Origin: JBOFOR01 sp051654865
GTDB lineage: Bacteria; Bacillota; Clostridia; Peptostreptococcales; Peptostreptococcaceae
Direction of reading: 5' to 3'
Length of the DNA: 38,917 bases
Assembly: GCA_051654865.1 (NCBI GenBank)
Contig: JBOFYV010000078.1
Span: forward strand, 1-38,917
Shown here in pieces: positions 1 to 8,493 of this stretch (the first letter of the stretch is position 1; every line of letters starts with the position of its first letter). Below the pieces are notes generated by a model that saw nothing but the letters and a program-made list of their open reading frames with translations, was not told the origin of the DNA and did not search any database. Position numbers and translations under genes: made by a program.

Positions 1-767
1 TTTATTGTAGCTGCACCTAACCTTTGAGAGTAACTATATATACTTTCATGAATCTTGTTCATATATTTTAGTTTTTGAAGTTCATTCTTACTATAAATTG
101 AATTTTCTTCTAATATTTCAACACTAATATTTAATGTAACTAGATTACTGTCTTCACTTATCTTTAATTGATACCTTAACCTTAATTTATTTATATACTC
201 CATTATAATATCCTTTGAATAATCAACATGTACACAAGGTATATTATTTTTAATAAGTACCTCATAAACATCAAAAATACATGTAACACACAAATTCACT
301 TTATTATTTCTAAAACAAGCCATATGAAAATCTGCTAGTTTTTCAAAATAATCCTCAGACAAAATATCATATTTTGATTTATATATATGAATATCTTCTC
401 TTTCATAACCAATTTCTTTGTATGTATCGTATATTACTTTTTCATCATAACTATCTATACTAATTTTAGATATATCATACTTATTTATATGTATAGCTTT
501 TAGTATGGTATATACAAATGACATCCTATCTCTAGGTATATATTCCCATGGTACTATAGGTTTTAAAAAGTTACTTGCGTACTTATACGTTGTATATCCC
601 GTAAATAAAATTGCATCTACTTCTCCTTCACTAGCTTTTAGTATATCTAACACTTCGGAGTAATTACAAAATGTAAAAAATACTGGCTCAATAAAAAAGT
701 ATCCTTTAGTTATAGTACTTTTTACAATTTCAATACTCTTTCTACTCCCTATAATTGCTATTTTCAT
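1..767 (-). CDS. Unknown protein, possible regulator, N-terminal part (runs off left edge)
   Basis: An open frame starts with ATG at 765-767, is preceded by a GGAGG ribosome binding site, and stays open for 255 codons to the left edge, so the stop lies outside the window. The product starts MKIAIIGSRKSIEIV and is mixed alpha/beta. It has no signal peptide and no membrane segment. I do not recognise the family. It is divergent from the M20 peptidase/YjiHG genes with a 182-base gap between them, which is the usual place for a regulator of that operon. An effector-sensing regulator whose DNA-binding part lies in the missing C-terminus is a guess from this position only. The frame and start are secure; the function is not. 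Confidence 0.72.
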   Translation of the reverse strand, partial: MKIAIIGSRKSIEIVKSTITKGYFFIEPVFFTFCNYSEVLDILKASEGEVDAILFTGYTTYKYASNFLKPIVPWEYIPRDRMSFVYTILKAIHINKYDISKISIDSYDEKVIYDTYKEIGYEREDIHIYKSKYDILSEDYFEKLADFHMACFRNNKVNLCVTCIFDVYEVLIKNNIPCVHVDYSKDIIMEYINKLRLRYQLKISEDSNLVTLNISVEILEENSIYSKNELQKLKYMNKIHESIYSYSQRLGAATI

Positions 768-851
768 TCTGTGTTCCTCCACGTATTTCCATTATGTATT
801 ATATAGTATAACTTAAATTAGTTTATATTATAGTGAATATTTAGTATTTAT

Positions 852-896
852 TTAAAGACAACTTAAAGACACTATAAAGCCTTAATATTCTATAAT
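852..896 (+). promoter_or_regulatory. Direct repeat and -10 box upstream of the M20 peptidase operon
   Basis: TTAAAGACA occurs twice, at 852-860 and 863-871, 11 bases apart, so both copies face the same side of the helix. A TATAAT box lies at 891-896 with no good -35 at the normal distance (GACACT at 868-873). A weak -35 overlapped by a phased repeat fits an activator-dependent promoter, perhaps one controlled by the divergent gene. The repeat is seen; the role is inferred. Confidence 0.4.
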
Positions 897-949
897 ATAA
901 TCTTCTTTGTAATCGATATATATTTAACATTTTAGGAGGCAACTGAGTT

Positions 950-2131
950 ATGGAATTACAAAATGAAAAATTGAATCAATTATTTCAATTTATAGATGAT
1001 TCTAAAGAAGATATGATAAATCTATGGGAAGAAATCGTTAACATAGAAAGTGGAACTATGCAAAAAACTGGTGTTGATTTACTTTGCAAACGTTTGGAAA
1101 GCGAATTAAATAATACTAATGTCTCAACTTCAGTAATTGAAATGGACAAAGTAGGTAACTTTTTAGTTGGTGATTGGGGAACTGAAAATAAAGGTAAACC
1201 ATTAATGTTCTTAGGACATATGGATACTGTATTTAAAGAAGGGGCTGTAGCTAAAAATCCATTCCGTATAGAAGGTGAAAAAGCTTTTGGACCTGGTGTT
1301 CTAGATATGAAAGCTGGATTAGTTATTGCTGTATATGTTTTAAAAGGATTAAACCAAATAGGATACAATCAACGTCCTATAAAGATTGCATTTGCAGGTG
1401 ATGAAGAAAATTCACATGCTCTATCTAATGCCGGTGATGTAATGCTTGAACTTAGCAAAGGTATGGCTGCTGCATTTAACTTTGAAACTGGTTATGTGAA
1501 TGACGGATTAGTTGTTGGAAGAAAAGGATCTTTTAGATTAACAATAAATATTGATGGTATAGCATCTCACTCTGGTAATGCTCCTGAGGCAGGTAGAAGT
1601 GCTATATTAGAAGCTTCTCATAAAATAATTGCTCTTGAAGCTTTAAATGATTATGAAAATGGAACATCTATAAACGTAGGACTTGTTTCTGGTGGTGTTT
1701 CAGTTAATACAGTTCCTCACAGATGTAGCTTAGAGGTAGATGTTAGATATACAAAAAGAGAAAACCTAGATTTAATTTTAGAAAAAATAGATGCTATTGT
1801 TGATACTGTTTATATAGATGGTACTTCAAGTTCTTCATCTAAAACAAAACCTGGTGTAATCATGGAAGATTCAAAAGAAGTAATGGCTTTATTTAATCAT
1901 ATAGCAGATACTGCAGATAAGATAAACTACGGAAAAGTTCATCCTATAAAAGTAGGTGGATGGTCTGATTCTAGTCTTATAGCTTCTATGGGAATACCTG
2001 TAGTTTGTGGTTTAGGTGTTAAAGGTTCTGGTAATCATTCTCCTAGCGAGTATGCACTTGTAGATTCTTTATTCTCTCGTGCAAAACTTATTGGAGCATC
2101 AATATTAGCCCTTGAAAATGATCTTGTTTAA
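950..2131 (+). CDS. M20 family zinc peptidase (carboxypeptidase G2 / ArgE-DapE-like)
   Basis: This 393-residue protein is a cytoplasmic metallopeptidase or amidohydrolase of the M20 family, which removes a C-terminal amino acid or an acyl group from small substrates. Visible motifs are GHMDTV (His90, Asp92), GPGVLDMKAG (Asp119, the bridging metal ligand), GDEENSH (Glu152 catalytic, Glu153 ligand), FNFETGY (Glu179) and GNHSPSEYA (His363). The full zinc set is therefore present. A dimerisation domain fits at about residues 185-300. The start is set by AGGAGG ten bases upstream. It is followed 29 bases later by two YjiH/YjiG-like membrane proteins, so the three genes probably handle one peptide or acyl-amino acid. 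A carboxypeptidase G2-like activity on glutamyl compounds is possible, but the substrate cannot be read from the sequence. Confidence 0.85.
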   Translation: MELQNEKLNQLFQFIDDSKEDMINLWEEIVNIESGTMQKTGVDLLCKRLESELNNTNVSTSVIEMDKVGNFLVGDWGTENKGKPLMFLGHMDTVFKEGAVAKNPFRIEGEKAFGPGVLDMKAGLVIAVYVLKGLNQIGYNQRPIKIAFAGDEENSHALSNAGDVMLELSKGMAAAFNFETGYVNDGLVVGRKGSFRLTINIDGIASHSGNAPEAGRSAILEASHKIIALEALNDYENGTSINVGLVSGGVSVNTVPHRCSLEVDVRYTKRENLDLILEKIDAIVDTVYIDGTSSSSSKTKPGVIMEDSKEVMALFNHIADTADKINYGKVHPIKVGGWSDSSLIASMGIPVVCGLGVKGSGNHSPSEYALVDSLFSRAKLIGASILALENDLV

Positions 2132-2160
2132 ATTTTTATCATCATAGGAGGTTTTATAAA

Positions 2161-2805
2161 ATGAAAAATAATAATACTGAAAATAAAGTTACGTGGAAAG
2201 GCTGGGCTTCGCTTATAGCACTTATAGTTATTCTTTCTGGAATATTTAACTCAAGCGAAGGTGCACTAGCTGCATTTGATTATAACAATCTTGTAGGTTC
2301 TTTCGGAACTATAGTAGATGGAGTTACCTTCACTGGAAAAGGTGGAGTTGGTGTAAAAGCTGGATTTATGATTGGTCTTACATTAATACCTGGGGTTATG
2401 TTCTGTAGAGGGCTAGTTGCTGTTGTTCAGGAACTTGGTGGATTACAAGCTGCCGGTGTTTTATTTAGACCTATATTAAGACCTTTATTAGGAATACCTG
2501 GAACTGCTGGTTTAGCATTTGTTAGTTCTTTCACTGGTTCAGATATAGCTGCTTTATTAACTAGAGATTTACACGATGATGGATATATTACAGATGATGA
2601 AAGAACAGTGTTTGTTGCATACCAATACGCAGCATCTGCAATTATAGATAATACTATTAACGCTGGAGCTCCATTAGCTGCAATTTCTCCATTAGCTGTT
2701 GGACCTATAATATTAATCGAAATTATATCTAAAATATTTGGTGCTAATATAGTAAGATTAGTAATAAAAATATCTAATTCTAAAGCTAAAAAGGAGGCAA
2801 AATAA
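2161..2805 (+). CDS. YjiH-like membrane protein (nucleoside-recognition 'gate' domain)
   Basis: This 214-residue integral membrane protein has the Gly/Pro-rich hydrophobic pattern of the nucleoside recognition (Gate) family. Its features include an N-terminal membrane helix (about 14-36), the stretch GVKAGFMIGLTLIPGVMFCR, the motif RPILRPLLGIPGTAGLAF, and a Ser/Thr-Gly-Ser-Asp segment (FTGSDIAALL). AGGAGG precedes the ATG. It is followed after one base by a second, shorter gate-domain protein, the same pairing as yjiH-yjiG in Enterobacteria, where the neighbour is an isoaspartyl dipeptidase. Here the neighbour is an M20 peptidase. The pair probably forms one two-part transporter for the peptidase substrate or product. 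Direction and substrate are unknown. Confidence 0.75.
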   Translation: MKNNNTENKVTWKGWASLIALIVILSGIFNSSEGALAAFDYNNLVGSFGTIVDGVTFTGKGGVGVKAGFMIGLTLIPGVMFCRGLVAVVQELGGLQAAGVLFRPILRPLLGIPGTAGLAFVSSFTGSDIAALLTRDLHDDGYITDDERTVFVAYQYAASAIIDNTINAGAPLAAISPLAVGPIILIEIISKIFGANIVRLVIKISNSKAKKEAK

Positions 2806-2806
2806 C

Positions 2807-3301
2807 ATGTCTACTCAAAACGAAACAATAAAAAAGACTCCTATAATCGAGGTTTTCCTTGGTGGATGTAAAAAAGGATTCTACGCAGGTGTTGAGTTAA
2901 TTTTACCTGCTATGATTTTAGGTTATGTAATAGTTCAATTCTTACAACTTACAGGTATTATGGATTCTCTTTCTGGATTATTCGAACCTTTAATGGGTAT
3001 ATTCGGACTACCAGGTGAAGCTATAGTTGTTTTAATTTCTGCATTCTTTGCAAAAGCATCAGGTTGTGCTACTGCTGCAATGTTATTTGCTGAAGGTACT
3101 TTAAGTCTTGGACAAGCTACAATATTATATCCAGCTTGTATATTAATGGGGACTTTAGTAGGACACTATGTAAGAATAATACTTGTATCAAATACTAATA
3201 AAAAATGGCATAAATTATTATTATTTATACCAATAATAGATGCTATGTTCGCAATGCTATTAACTAGATTAGTACTTACTTTTATCGGAGTACCAATCTA
3301 A
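2807..3301 (+). CDS. YjiG-like membrane protein (nucleoside-recognition 'gate' domain)
   Basis: This 164-residue membrane protein is the second half of the YjiH/YjiG-like pair. It has four or five hydrophobic segments, including VELILPAMILGYVIVQFLQL (about 29-48), the FGLPGEAIVVLISAFFAKAS stretch (about 66-85) with a Lys-Ala-Ser-Gly-Cys motif, and a C-terminal helix after IPIIDAMFAM. The ribosome binding site (AAGGAGG) lies inside the last codons of the preceding gene, so the two are translationally close. A strong bidirectional terminator follows 41 bases after the stop and ends the operon. Family assignment is fairly secure; the transported compound is not known. Confidence 0.75.
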   Translation: MSTQNETIKKTPIIEVFLGGCKKGFYAGVELILPAMILGYVIVQFLQLTGIMDSLSGLFEPLMGIFGLPGEAIVVLISAFFAKASGCATAAMLFAEGTLSLGQATILYPACILMGTLVGHYVRIILVSNTNKKWHKLLLFIPIIDAMFAMLLTRLVLTFIGVPI

Positions 3302-3341
3302 TATTCATAAAATAAAAACCTTAAATATTTTAATCCTATTT

Positions 3342-3390
3342 AAAAAGTAGTAGCTACGATTATTTACGTATAATCTAGCTACTACTTTTT
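3342..3390. terminator. Bidirectional terminator between yjiG-like gene and LUD gene
   Basis: A 15-bp stem (AAAAAGTAGTAGCTA at 3342-3356 pairing with 3376-3390) has an inner GATTAT/ATAATC extension. It is flanked by A and T runs, so it can stop transcription from both converging genes. Confidence 0.9.
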
Positions 3391-3414
3391 TATCTATATT
3401 TATTTTATATCTTT

Positions 3415-4053
3415 TTAGAATCCTAATTCTTCTGCTACCATTATTATAGTTATTCTTCCTGGTTCTTTTCTTCCACTATTAATTATTCCAATCGAATTAC
3501 ATACTGATTTATTAGTAGTGCATTCTGAACATACTCCTGTGTGTACACATGGAACATCATGTTTTACCCTTCTAGCATTTAGTGGTGCTATTTTCTTTAA
3601 TCGATCTAAAGCTTCTTCTAAGTTTTCAACTACTTTATTAGCACCGGCTACAACGATAACCTTCTTAGGTCCAAATATTAAAGATGCAACTCTATTTCCT
3701 GATGAGTCTATATTTACTAATTCACCATCTCTAGTTATTGCATTTGTACTCGATACAAAATAATCTGCTAATAACGACTGTCTATAAATTTCAACGATCT
3801 CTGAAAATGGAAGTTTTGCATATCTATCAAAAAATTTATACTTTTCATTTCTGAATTCGTCAATTAAGTCCATTTCAGATAAAGTTTCTGATCCTCCAAC
3901 AGCTATACTTACACCTTCTGGTATAAGTTCTAAAACTTTAGCCCTAGCTTCTTCTTTATCTTCTGCATAAAAAACTGTATATCCACTATCTTCTAATATT
4001 GTAACCATATCTTTTGCTACTACTTGATATTGCATTTTTTTAAATTTGTTCAT
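3415..4053 (-). CDS. LUD-domain protein (LutC/YkgG-like lactate utilisation family)
   Basis: This 212-residue cytoplasmic protein has a LUD domain: an N-terminal helix region, then VGGSETLSEMDLIDE (about 52-66), SSTNAITRDGELVNIDSSGNRVA (about 101-123) and FGPKKVIVVAGANKVV (about 127-142). All are hallmarks of the LutC/YkgG family. Family members with LutA and LutB oxidise lactate, but no LutA or LutB gene lies nearby. A C-terminal cysteine group (Cys169, 175, 178, 185; spacing C-x5-C-x2-C-x6-C) is present and might bind iron-sulfur or zinc. It is a single-gene unit, convergent with the yjiG-like gene and ended by the terminator at 3342-3390. A role in lactate oxidation should not be assumed from the domain alone. 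Confidence 0.8.
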   Translation of the reverse strand: MNKFKKMQYQVVAKDMVTILEDSGYTVFYAEDKEEARAKVLELIPEGVSIAVGGSETLSEMDLIDEFRNEKYKFFDRYAKLPFSEIVEIYRQSLLADYFVSSTNAITRDGELVNIDSSGNRVASLIFGPKKVIVVAGANKVVENLEEALDRLKKIAPLNARRVKHDVPCVHTGVCSECTTNKSVCNSIGIINSGRKEPGRITIIMVAEELGF

Positions 4054-4142
4054 TACTCAAACCCCTTTTTTAAATTCTTTATACTATTCTAGCTTATCAT
4101 ACGAGGAATTTTTTAACAATATATGTATAAATATGTATTAAT

Positions 4143-4186
4143 AAAAACGCTGTATTAGAATTCAATAATCCTAATACAGCGTTTTT
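4143..4186. terminator. Rho-independent terminator overlapping the regulator stop codon
   Basis: A 16-bp perfect stem (AAAAACGCTGTATTAG at 4143-4158 with 4171-4186) is flanked by A and T runs. The upstream arm contains part of the TAA stop of the HTH regulator at 4185-4187. It serves the regulator gene on the minus strand. Confidence 0.9.
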
Positions 4187-5702
4187 ATATTGCTAGTTTC
4201 ATCATTATATTTACGTAATTTAAAAGGTCAGATACCCGTTCTACGGCTTCTTCTCTATCCTTAGTTATACTTCCTATTTTACATTCCCATAATTCTTGGA
4301 AAAATATCTTAAATATATTATCTAATCTCTCATCTCTTACTATTAAATATTTATCTTCTCGATCCAAGCTATTATCTTCATCATAATTTATCTTTATAAA
4401 ATTAACACTTTTTGATATAAAAGCTGATGGATTTTCTTTGTCTTTGAAGTCCTCAATCAAATTCCCATTTATCAATTTTATATTTATACTTTGATTTTCT
4501 TTGAGTAACTTTTCCATATAATATATGTGCCTTTGCCTTTGTTCTAAAGTCAAGGTTATATTAGTATTAAAGAAACTTAACTTTCCAGTTGATGTATATT
4601 GTCTAATTGCACTCTCATACATTATAACTTGTATATCTGACTCATATATAGCATGTTGAAGTATAGCATCTATTTGTTTAAGTTCATCTAATACTTCTTT
4701 TGATTCTCCAAATACTTGTTGCCCTATTTCTAAAAATAAGTCTGATGGCATAAATAATTCATTTACACTACCTATTAACCACCTTATATCTCTACCTATC
4801 ATATACTGAATATAATTTTTATCTAGTATCATTTCTTTTGGATTCTTCTCTAAGAATGTTAACCTTGATCTACTTGTTATCATTTCTTCTAATGAAGTAT
4901 ACATATCCTCTACCACACTTTTATCTTCTGATACATTTGTAAATAAACACTTTTTTGTATCTGTGTATACTGTATTAGTGAAACTTTTATCTTTTACAAC
5001 TGTAGTTAACGAGTATTGTGAGTGTTTACAACTGTATAATTTAAAATCTATATTTGAGTAGTTTTTTATCATATTCATAAATAAAATTGTATTAAATATA
5101 ATATCATCATTATTCTCATCAAAGCTTATTAAAAATCTCATTCTAGCATTTTTCATTTCTGTTTTAACAGTTGAACCTATTCTTATTCCAGCAGTATGAA
5201 GCCTATCATCTCTACTTAAAGAAAATAAGTCTCCTAATAAAATAACATCATTATGTCTTTCATTCTTAGTAAAATGCATGATTTTTTCATCTAAATCTTT
5301 TTTTATAAACCTTGGATTTACATATAGTGAGCTATTGCAAGATTGATGATTTTCCATTTCTTCTATTTTTTTATTTTTCTTTTCATTACTAATTGAATAG
5401 GATTCATTTAATATTTTTTCTATATACTGTACTAACAATTCATCTGTATCATATTTATCTATATCAATGTAGAAATAATTTATAATTTCATTTTTTGATG
5501 ATTCACTCATATTTTTTACTATAAAATGAGCTATTTTTTCACATATAATTTTTACATTCTTAGCTGTTGGCAGCATAGCCCCACTTATCCATTTACTTAT
5601 ATAAGATACATCATATCCTACTTCCTTAGCTAAAGAATAGTTTTTTTGTCCTGAAAAATATATTAACTTTTCAATTACCTTACCAAATTCCATATCTACC
5701 AT
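4185..5702 (-). CDS. Large HTH (Xre/Cro-type) transcriptional regulator
   Basis: This 505-residue soluble protein has a Cro/C1-type helix-turn-helix at the N-terminus (about residues 8-57: YSLAKEVGYDVSYISKWISG, then TAKNVKIICEKIA). The roughly 400-residue remainder has no motif I recognise. It is rich in Lys, Asn and Asp, with a predicted helix-rich linker at about 85-125. The start at 5702 is supported by AAGGAG ten bases upstream; a second ATG three codons later is too far from it. It is divergent from an MFS transporter and separated by 188 bases that hold a 24-base palindrome, so it probably controls that transporter and itself. The long C-terminal part is presumably the sensor, but its ligand is unknown. 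Confidence 0.72.
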   Translation of the reverse strand: MVDMEFGKVIEKLIYFSGQKNYSLAKEVGYDVSYISKWISGAMLPTAKNVKIICEKIAHFIVKNMSESSKNEIINYFYIDIDKYDTDELLVQYIEKILNESYSISNEKKNKKIEEMENHQSCNSSLYVNPRFIKKDLDEKIMHFTKNERHNDVILLGDLFSLSRDDRLHTAGIRIGSTVKTEMKNARMRFLISFDENNDDIIFNTILFMNMIKNYSNIDFKLYSCKHSQYSLTTVVKDKSFTNTVYTDTKKCLFTNVSEDKSVVEDMYTSLEEMITSRSRLTFLEKNPKEMILDKNYIQYMIGRDIRWLIGSVNELFMPSDLFLEIGQQVFGESKEVLDELKQIDAILQHAIYESDIQVIMYESAIRQYTSTGKLSFFNTNITLTLEQRQRHIYYMEKLLKENQSINIKLINGNLIEDFKDKENPSAFISKSVNFIKINYDEDNSLDREDKYLIVRDERLDNIFKIFFQELWECKIGSITKDREEAVERVSDLLNYVNIMMKLAI

Positions 5703-5776
5703 AGTAACTCAGCTCCTTGAATGCTATGATACCACAAATTTTGATTAAACCCTATATTGAATATATGCAGAAAATT

Positions 5777-5800
5777 GAATCACGTGATGTCACAGGATTC
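5777..5800. promoter_or_regulatory. 24-base palindromic operator candidate
   Basis: The pattern GAATC-N2-GTGA-TG-TCAC-N2-GATTC is symmetric about one centre, with 9 of 12 base pairs matched. It lies in the intergenic region between the divergent HTH regulator and the MFS transporter, the usual place for the regulator's binding site. Symmetry is seen; binding is inferred. Confidence 0.55.
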
Positions 5801-5890
5801 ACATTTCCTCTTTTGTGTTTTTGTTAACAATTATGCTAATATTAACTCATGAATTAATTTTGATATTTTTAAACTAAGGAGATAATTATT

Positions 5891-7186
5891 ATGCAATCAA
5901 GAACAGACAATAACAGAAAGTTCTTTTACGGTTGGGTTGTAGTATTGGCTTGTATGCTTATTCAAGCTATTCCATATGGAATTGCGGCAAACGTTAAACC
6001 TCAATTTATAAAGTTCGTTACTCAAGGTGAAGGCTTCAGTCTTACTCAATTTTCACTAGTATTTACACTTGGTACTATTGCATCGGCTATAGCATCACCA
6101 TTTATAGGAAAGATATTATCAAAGCCTAAGACTAATATAAAATTATTATTTACGCTTGGTGGTTTACTATCTGGTGGAGGATTCTTACTATTCTCTTTTG
6201 CAGGAAGTAATATTTGGCTTTATTATATAATCTACGGTATAGTTCAAGTTGGTACTGCTGTAATATCAGCAATCGGTGTTCCACTACTTGTTAGTAGTTG
6301 GTTTACTGAAAATAAAGGTTTCGCATTAGGTTTAGCTTTCTCTGGTGGAGGAATGGGTAATATAGTTTTACAACAATTAGCAGCTAAACTTCTTAATAAC
6401 CCTGAAATTGGGTATCAAGGTGCTTACTTCATATTCGGATTAATCTCTATGGTTGTTGCAATTCCAGTTGCTCTACTTCTTATAAGATTACCTAAAGCTG
6501 GTGAATTATCTAGCAACAATAATAGTTATAAGAAATCAGTTAAAAACACAAATGTTTCTGGATATACATTTAATGAAGCTAAAGATATGAAATTATTCTG
6601 GATGTTTGCTTTAGCATTCTTATTCGTTGGGTTATATGTATCAGGTATGTCAGTTCAATTCTCTGGCTACTTCTACAGTATAGGTTTAGATCCTCAACTT
6701 GTAGCTAATATAGCGTCACTATTTGCTTTTGTATCTATATTTGGTAACTTATTCGGTGGAGTTCTATTTGATAAATTAGGAATAAAAACATCTTTAATAC
6801 TAGCTGGTATAACTGTTATAGGTTGTGGATTATCATTAATATTTACTCCTCAAGTAAATATGCTTGGATATGTATTTGCAATAGGTTTAGGATTTGCTAT
6901 GTTTGCTTATATTATCGGCCCTTCTTACTTAACAGGTGCATTATTCGGTAATAAAGAGTTCGGTACTATATTAGGTATAGTTCAAGTATTCTTTGCTTTT
7001 GGATTCGCTTTCGGATCATCTTTATTCGGTATGGTAGTTGATATGGCTGGAGGAAACTATATTCCTGCTTGGATAATGGTTACTGTATTTGCTGTGGTAG
7101 CATATGGACTATTATTATTCACAACTACTAAGATTGCTAATATGAATAAACTTCAAACTAAAGAAACTGTTAAAAATGCTGCGTAA
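5891..7186 (+). CDS. MFS transporter, oxalate/formate antiporter-like (OFA family)
   Basis: This 431-residue protein has about twelve membrane helices in two halves and a basic central loop (about residues 208-232). The start YGWVVVLACMLIQAIPYGI, the SLVFTLGTIASAIASPFIGKILSK segment and the second-half FGNLFGGVLFDKLGIKTSLI (the repeated MFS loop 2-3 motif) fit the OFA/OxlT-like branch, whose members move organic acids such as oxalate, formate or lactate. AAGGAG lies a few bases before the ATG. It is a monocistronic unit, divergent from the HTH regulator and ended by a perfect palindromic terminator. The substrate is unproven; a small carboxylate is the best guess. Confidence 0.8.
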   Translation: MQSRTDNNRKFFYGWVVVLACMLIQAIPYGIAANVKPQFIKFVTQGEGFSLTQFSLVFTLGTIASAIASPFIGKILSKPKTNIKLLFTLGGLLSGGGFLLFSFAGSNIWLYYIIYGIVQVGTAVISAIGVPLLVSSWFTENKGFALGLAFSGGGMGNIVLQQLAAKLLNNPEIGYQGAYFIFGLISMVVAIPVALLLIRLPKAGELSSNNNSYKKSVKNTNVSGYTFNEAKDMKLFWMFALAFLFVGLYVSGMSVQFSGYFYSIGLDPQLVANIASLFAFVSIFGNLFGGVLFDKLGIKTSLILAGITVIGCGLSLIFTPQVNMLGYVFAIGLGFAMFAYIIGPSYLTGALFGNKEFGTILGIVQVFFAFGFAFGSSLFGMVVDMAGGNYIPAWIMVTVFAVVAYGLLLFTTTKIANMNKLQTKETVKNAA

Positions 7187-7207
7187 TTAATATTAATATA
7201 TAAATTC

Positions 7208-7233
7208 AAAGAGAGAGCAATTGCTCTCTCTTT
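7208..7233. terminator. Perfect palindromic bidirectional terminator
   Basis: A 26-base perfect palindrome (AAAGAGAGAGCAA and its complement) lies between the converging MFS and anti-sigma genes, with T-rich sequence on both outer sides. Confidence 0.9.
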
Positions 7234-7234
7234 A

Positions 7235-7924
7235 TTATTTATCCTTAATTTTATCATTCATATTATTTATAAATTCTTTTGATACTTCATAATACTTTTC
7301 ATTTATACATACAAGGTCTAAATCTAGATTAACTCTTATTGAGCTATATACATTACTCTTATCTATAAATCTTAATGTTATACTATTTCCATTAGCTTGA
7401 GAGTCTCCAACTTTTTCAAGTATCTGATAATTATTTTCACTTATATCCTTTTCTTTAGCACTATCGATATATTTTAAAGCAGTACTTATAAATCCCTTAT
7501 CTTCGACTTCACTTAATGTATCAGTATTCTCATGATTCCTAATTTCTATTTTAGAAACATTATTTTTTAGATATTCTAAGTCAAAATTAACAAATTCATC
7601 TTTATTAATTGCTCCATCATAGCTTCTGCCGATCCTATCAGATGGTTGTTCTTGACTTTGTGTTGGATTCATTGAAATAGGTGAACTTGCTATATCATTA
7701 TTTTTATTTATATTCTTATTCAGAATAACCCCACATACTAATACTACACTAGCTGCTAAAATAGACATCATTTTCTTGTATTTAAAAGGTATAATTTTAT
7801 TCTCATCTAAATTATTATTGTATTCCTTACCTGATTCTTTGTATATATTTTCTAACATACGCGCTTTCATAGATTCATCAGCTTGTATTTGATCTAATAC
7901 TTTTTTTATATCTTTATCTTTCAT
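7235..7924 (-). CDS. Probable membrane-bound anti-sigma factor
   Basis: This 229-residue protein has a short cytoplasmic N-terminus (about 1-50), one membrane helix (about 55-71, MMSILAASVVLVCGVIL) and an extracellular Ser/Asn-rich region ending in a mixed alpha/beta domain. This is the topology of anti-sigma factors paired with ECF sigma factors. A GTG at 7936 gives a frame four codons longer, but that GTG overlaps the GGGAG ribosome binding site. ATG at 7924, 11 bases after GGGAG, is preferred. The gene start lies inside the 3' end of the sigma gene, which suggests translational coupling. No zinc-binding HxxxCxxC motif is visible, so it is not the ZAS type. The role is inferred from topology and position. 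Confidence 0.68.
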   Translation of the reverse strand: MKDKDIKKVLDQIQADESMKARMLENIYKESGKEYNNNLDENKIIPFKYKKMMSILAASVVLVCGVILNKNINKNNDIASSPISMNPTQSQEQPSDRIGRSYDGAINKDEFVNFDLEYLKNNVSKIEIRNHENTDTLSEVEDKGFISTALKYIDSAKEKDISENNYQILEKVGDSQANGNSITLRFIDKSNVYSSIRVNLDLDLVCINEKYYEVSKEFINNMNDKIKDK

Positions 7925-8387
7925 GACTATATTCACTCCCTAGACTAATTTTTAGTAATTTCCTTCCTCTATGTAGGTTAGAACGTACTGTAGCTGGTTT
8001 AGTATCTAGAATTTGAGCTATTTCTTCAGTACTATAACCTTCATAGTAAAAAAGATATATGCTCATTTTATATTTGTAAGGCAAATCTAGTATCTCCTGT
8101 AAAATATCGTAATCTTTTTCATCTTTATAAAAGTGAGACAAATCATCTGAACATATTATCTTTTTAAACCAAGCACTTTTTAATATATTCTTACATATAT
8201 TAGCTGAAGTTCTAATAAACCAATTCTTTTCATGTTTTATATCTTCAAATTCTGGATTATATCTCATATATTTAATAAAAGTCTCTTGCGTAGCTTCTTC
8301 CGCATCATCTATATTTTTAAGATACATTACACATATCTTTAGTACTGTATTAACTTGCCGATTATAAATTTCTTCAAAATTATCCAT
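7914..8387 (-). CDS. ECF-type RNA polymerase sigma factor
   Basis: This 157-residue protein has sigma region 2 (about 1-70; YLKNIDDAEEATQETFIKYM is the typical core-binding helix) and region 4 (about 100-150; YYEGYSTEEIAQILDTKPAT, then VRSNLHRGRKLL is the HTH that reads the -35 element). The length is normal for the ECF group. AGGAGG stands nine bases before the ATG. The downstream anti-sigma gene overlaps it by 11 bases, so both are made together and the sigma factor is probably held inactive at the membrane until a signal arrives. It sits just past the GAG operon terminator, and nothing ties it to that operon. Confidence 0.88.
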   Translation of the reverse strand: MDNFEEIYNRQVNTVLKICVMYLKNIDDAEEATQETFIKYMRYNPEFEDIKHEKNWFIRTSANICKNILKSAWFKKIICSDDLSHFYKDEKDYDILQEILDLPYKYKMSIYLFYYEGYSTEEIAQILDTKPATVRSNLHRGRKLLKISLGSEYSHER

Positions 8388-8448
8388 ATCTAAGCCTCCT
8401 CATATTATAAATACAAATCTAATATCTATATTGTTGCAATTTTATTGA

Positions 8449-8482
8449 AAAAAAAATACCATAGGATTTACCTATAGTATTT
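8449..8482 (-). terminator. Terminator of the kduI-kduD-kdgA-kdgK operon
   Basis: The stem AATACCATAGG (8455-8465) pairs with CCTATAGTATT (8471-8481) with one mismatch and a five-base loop. On the minus strand a run of T follows (A run at 8449-8456). It lies 12 bases past the kdgK stop. Confidence 0.8.
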
Positions 8483-8493
8483 TGCTCTTTTAT

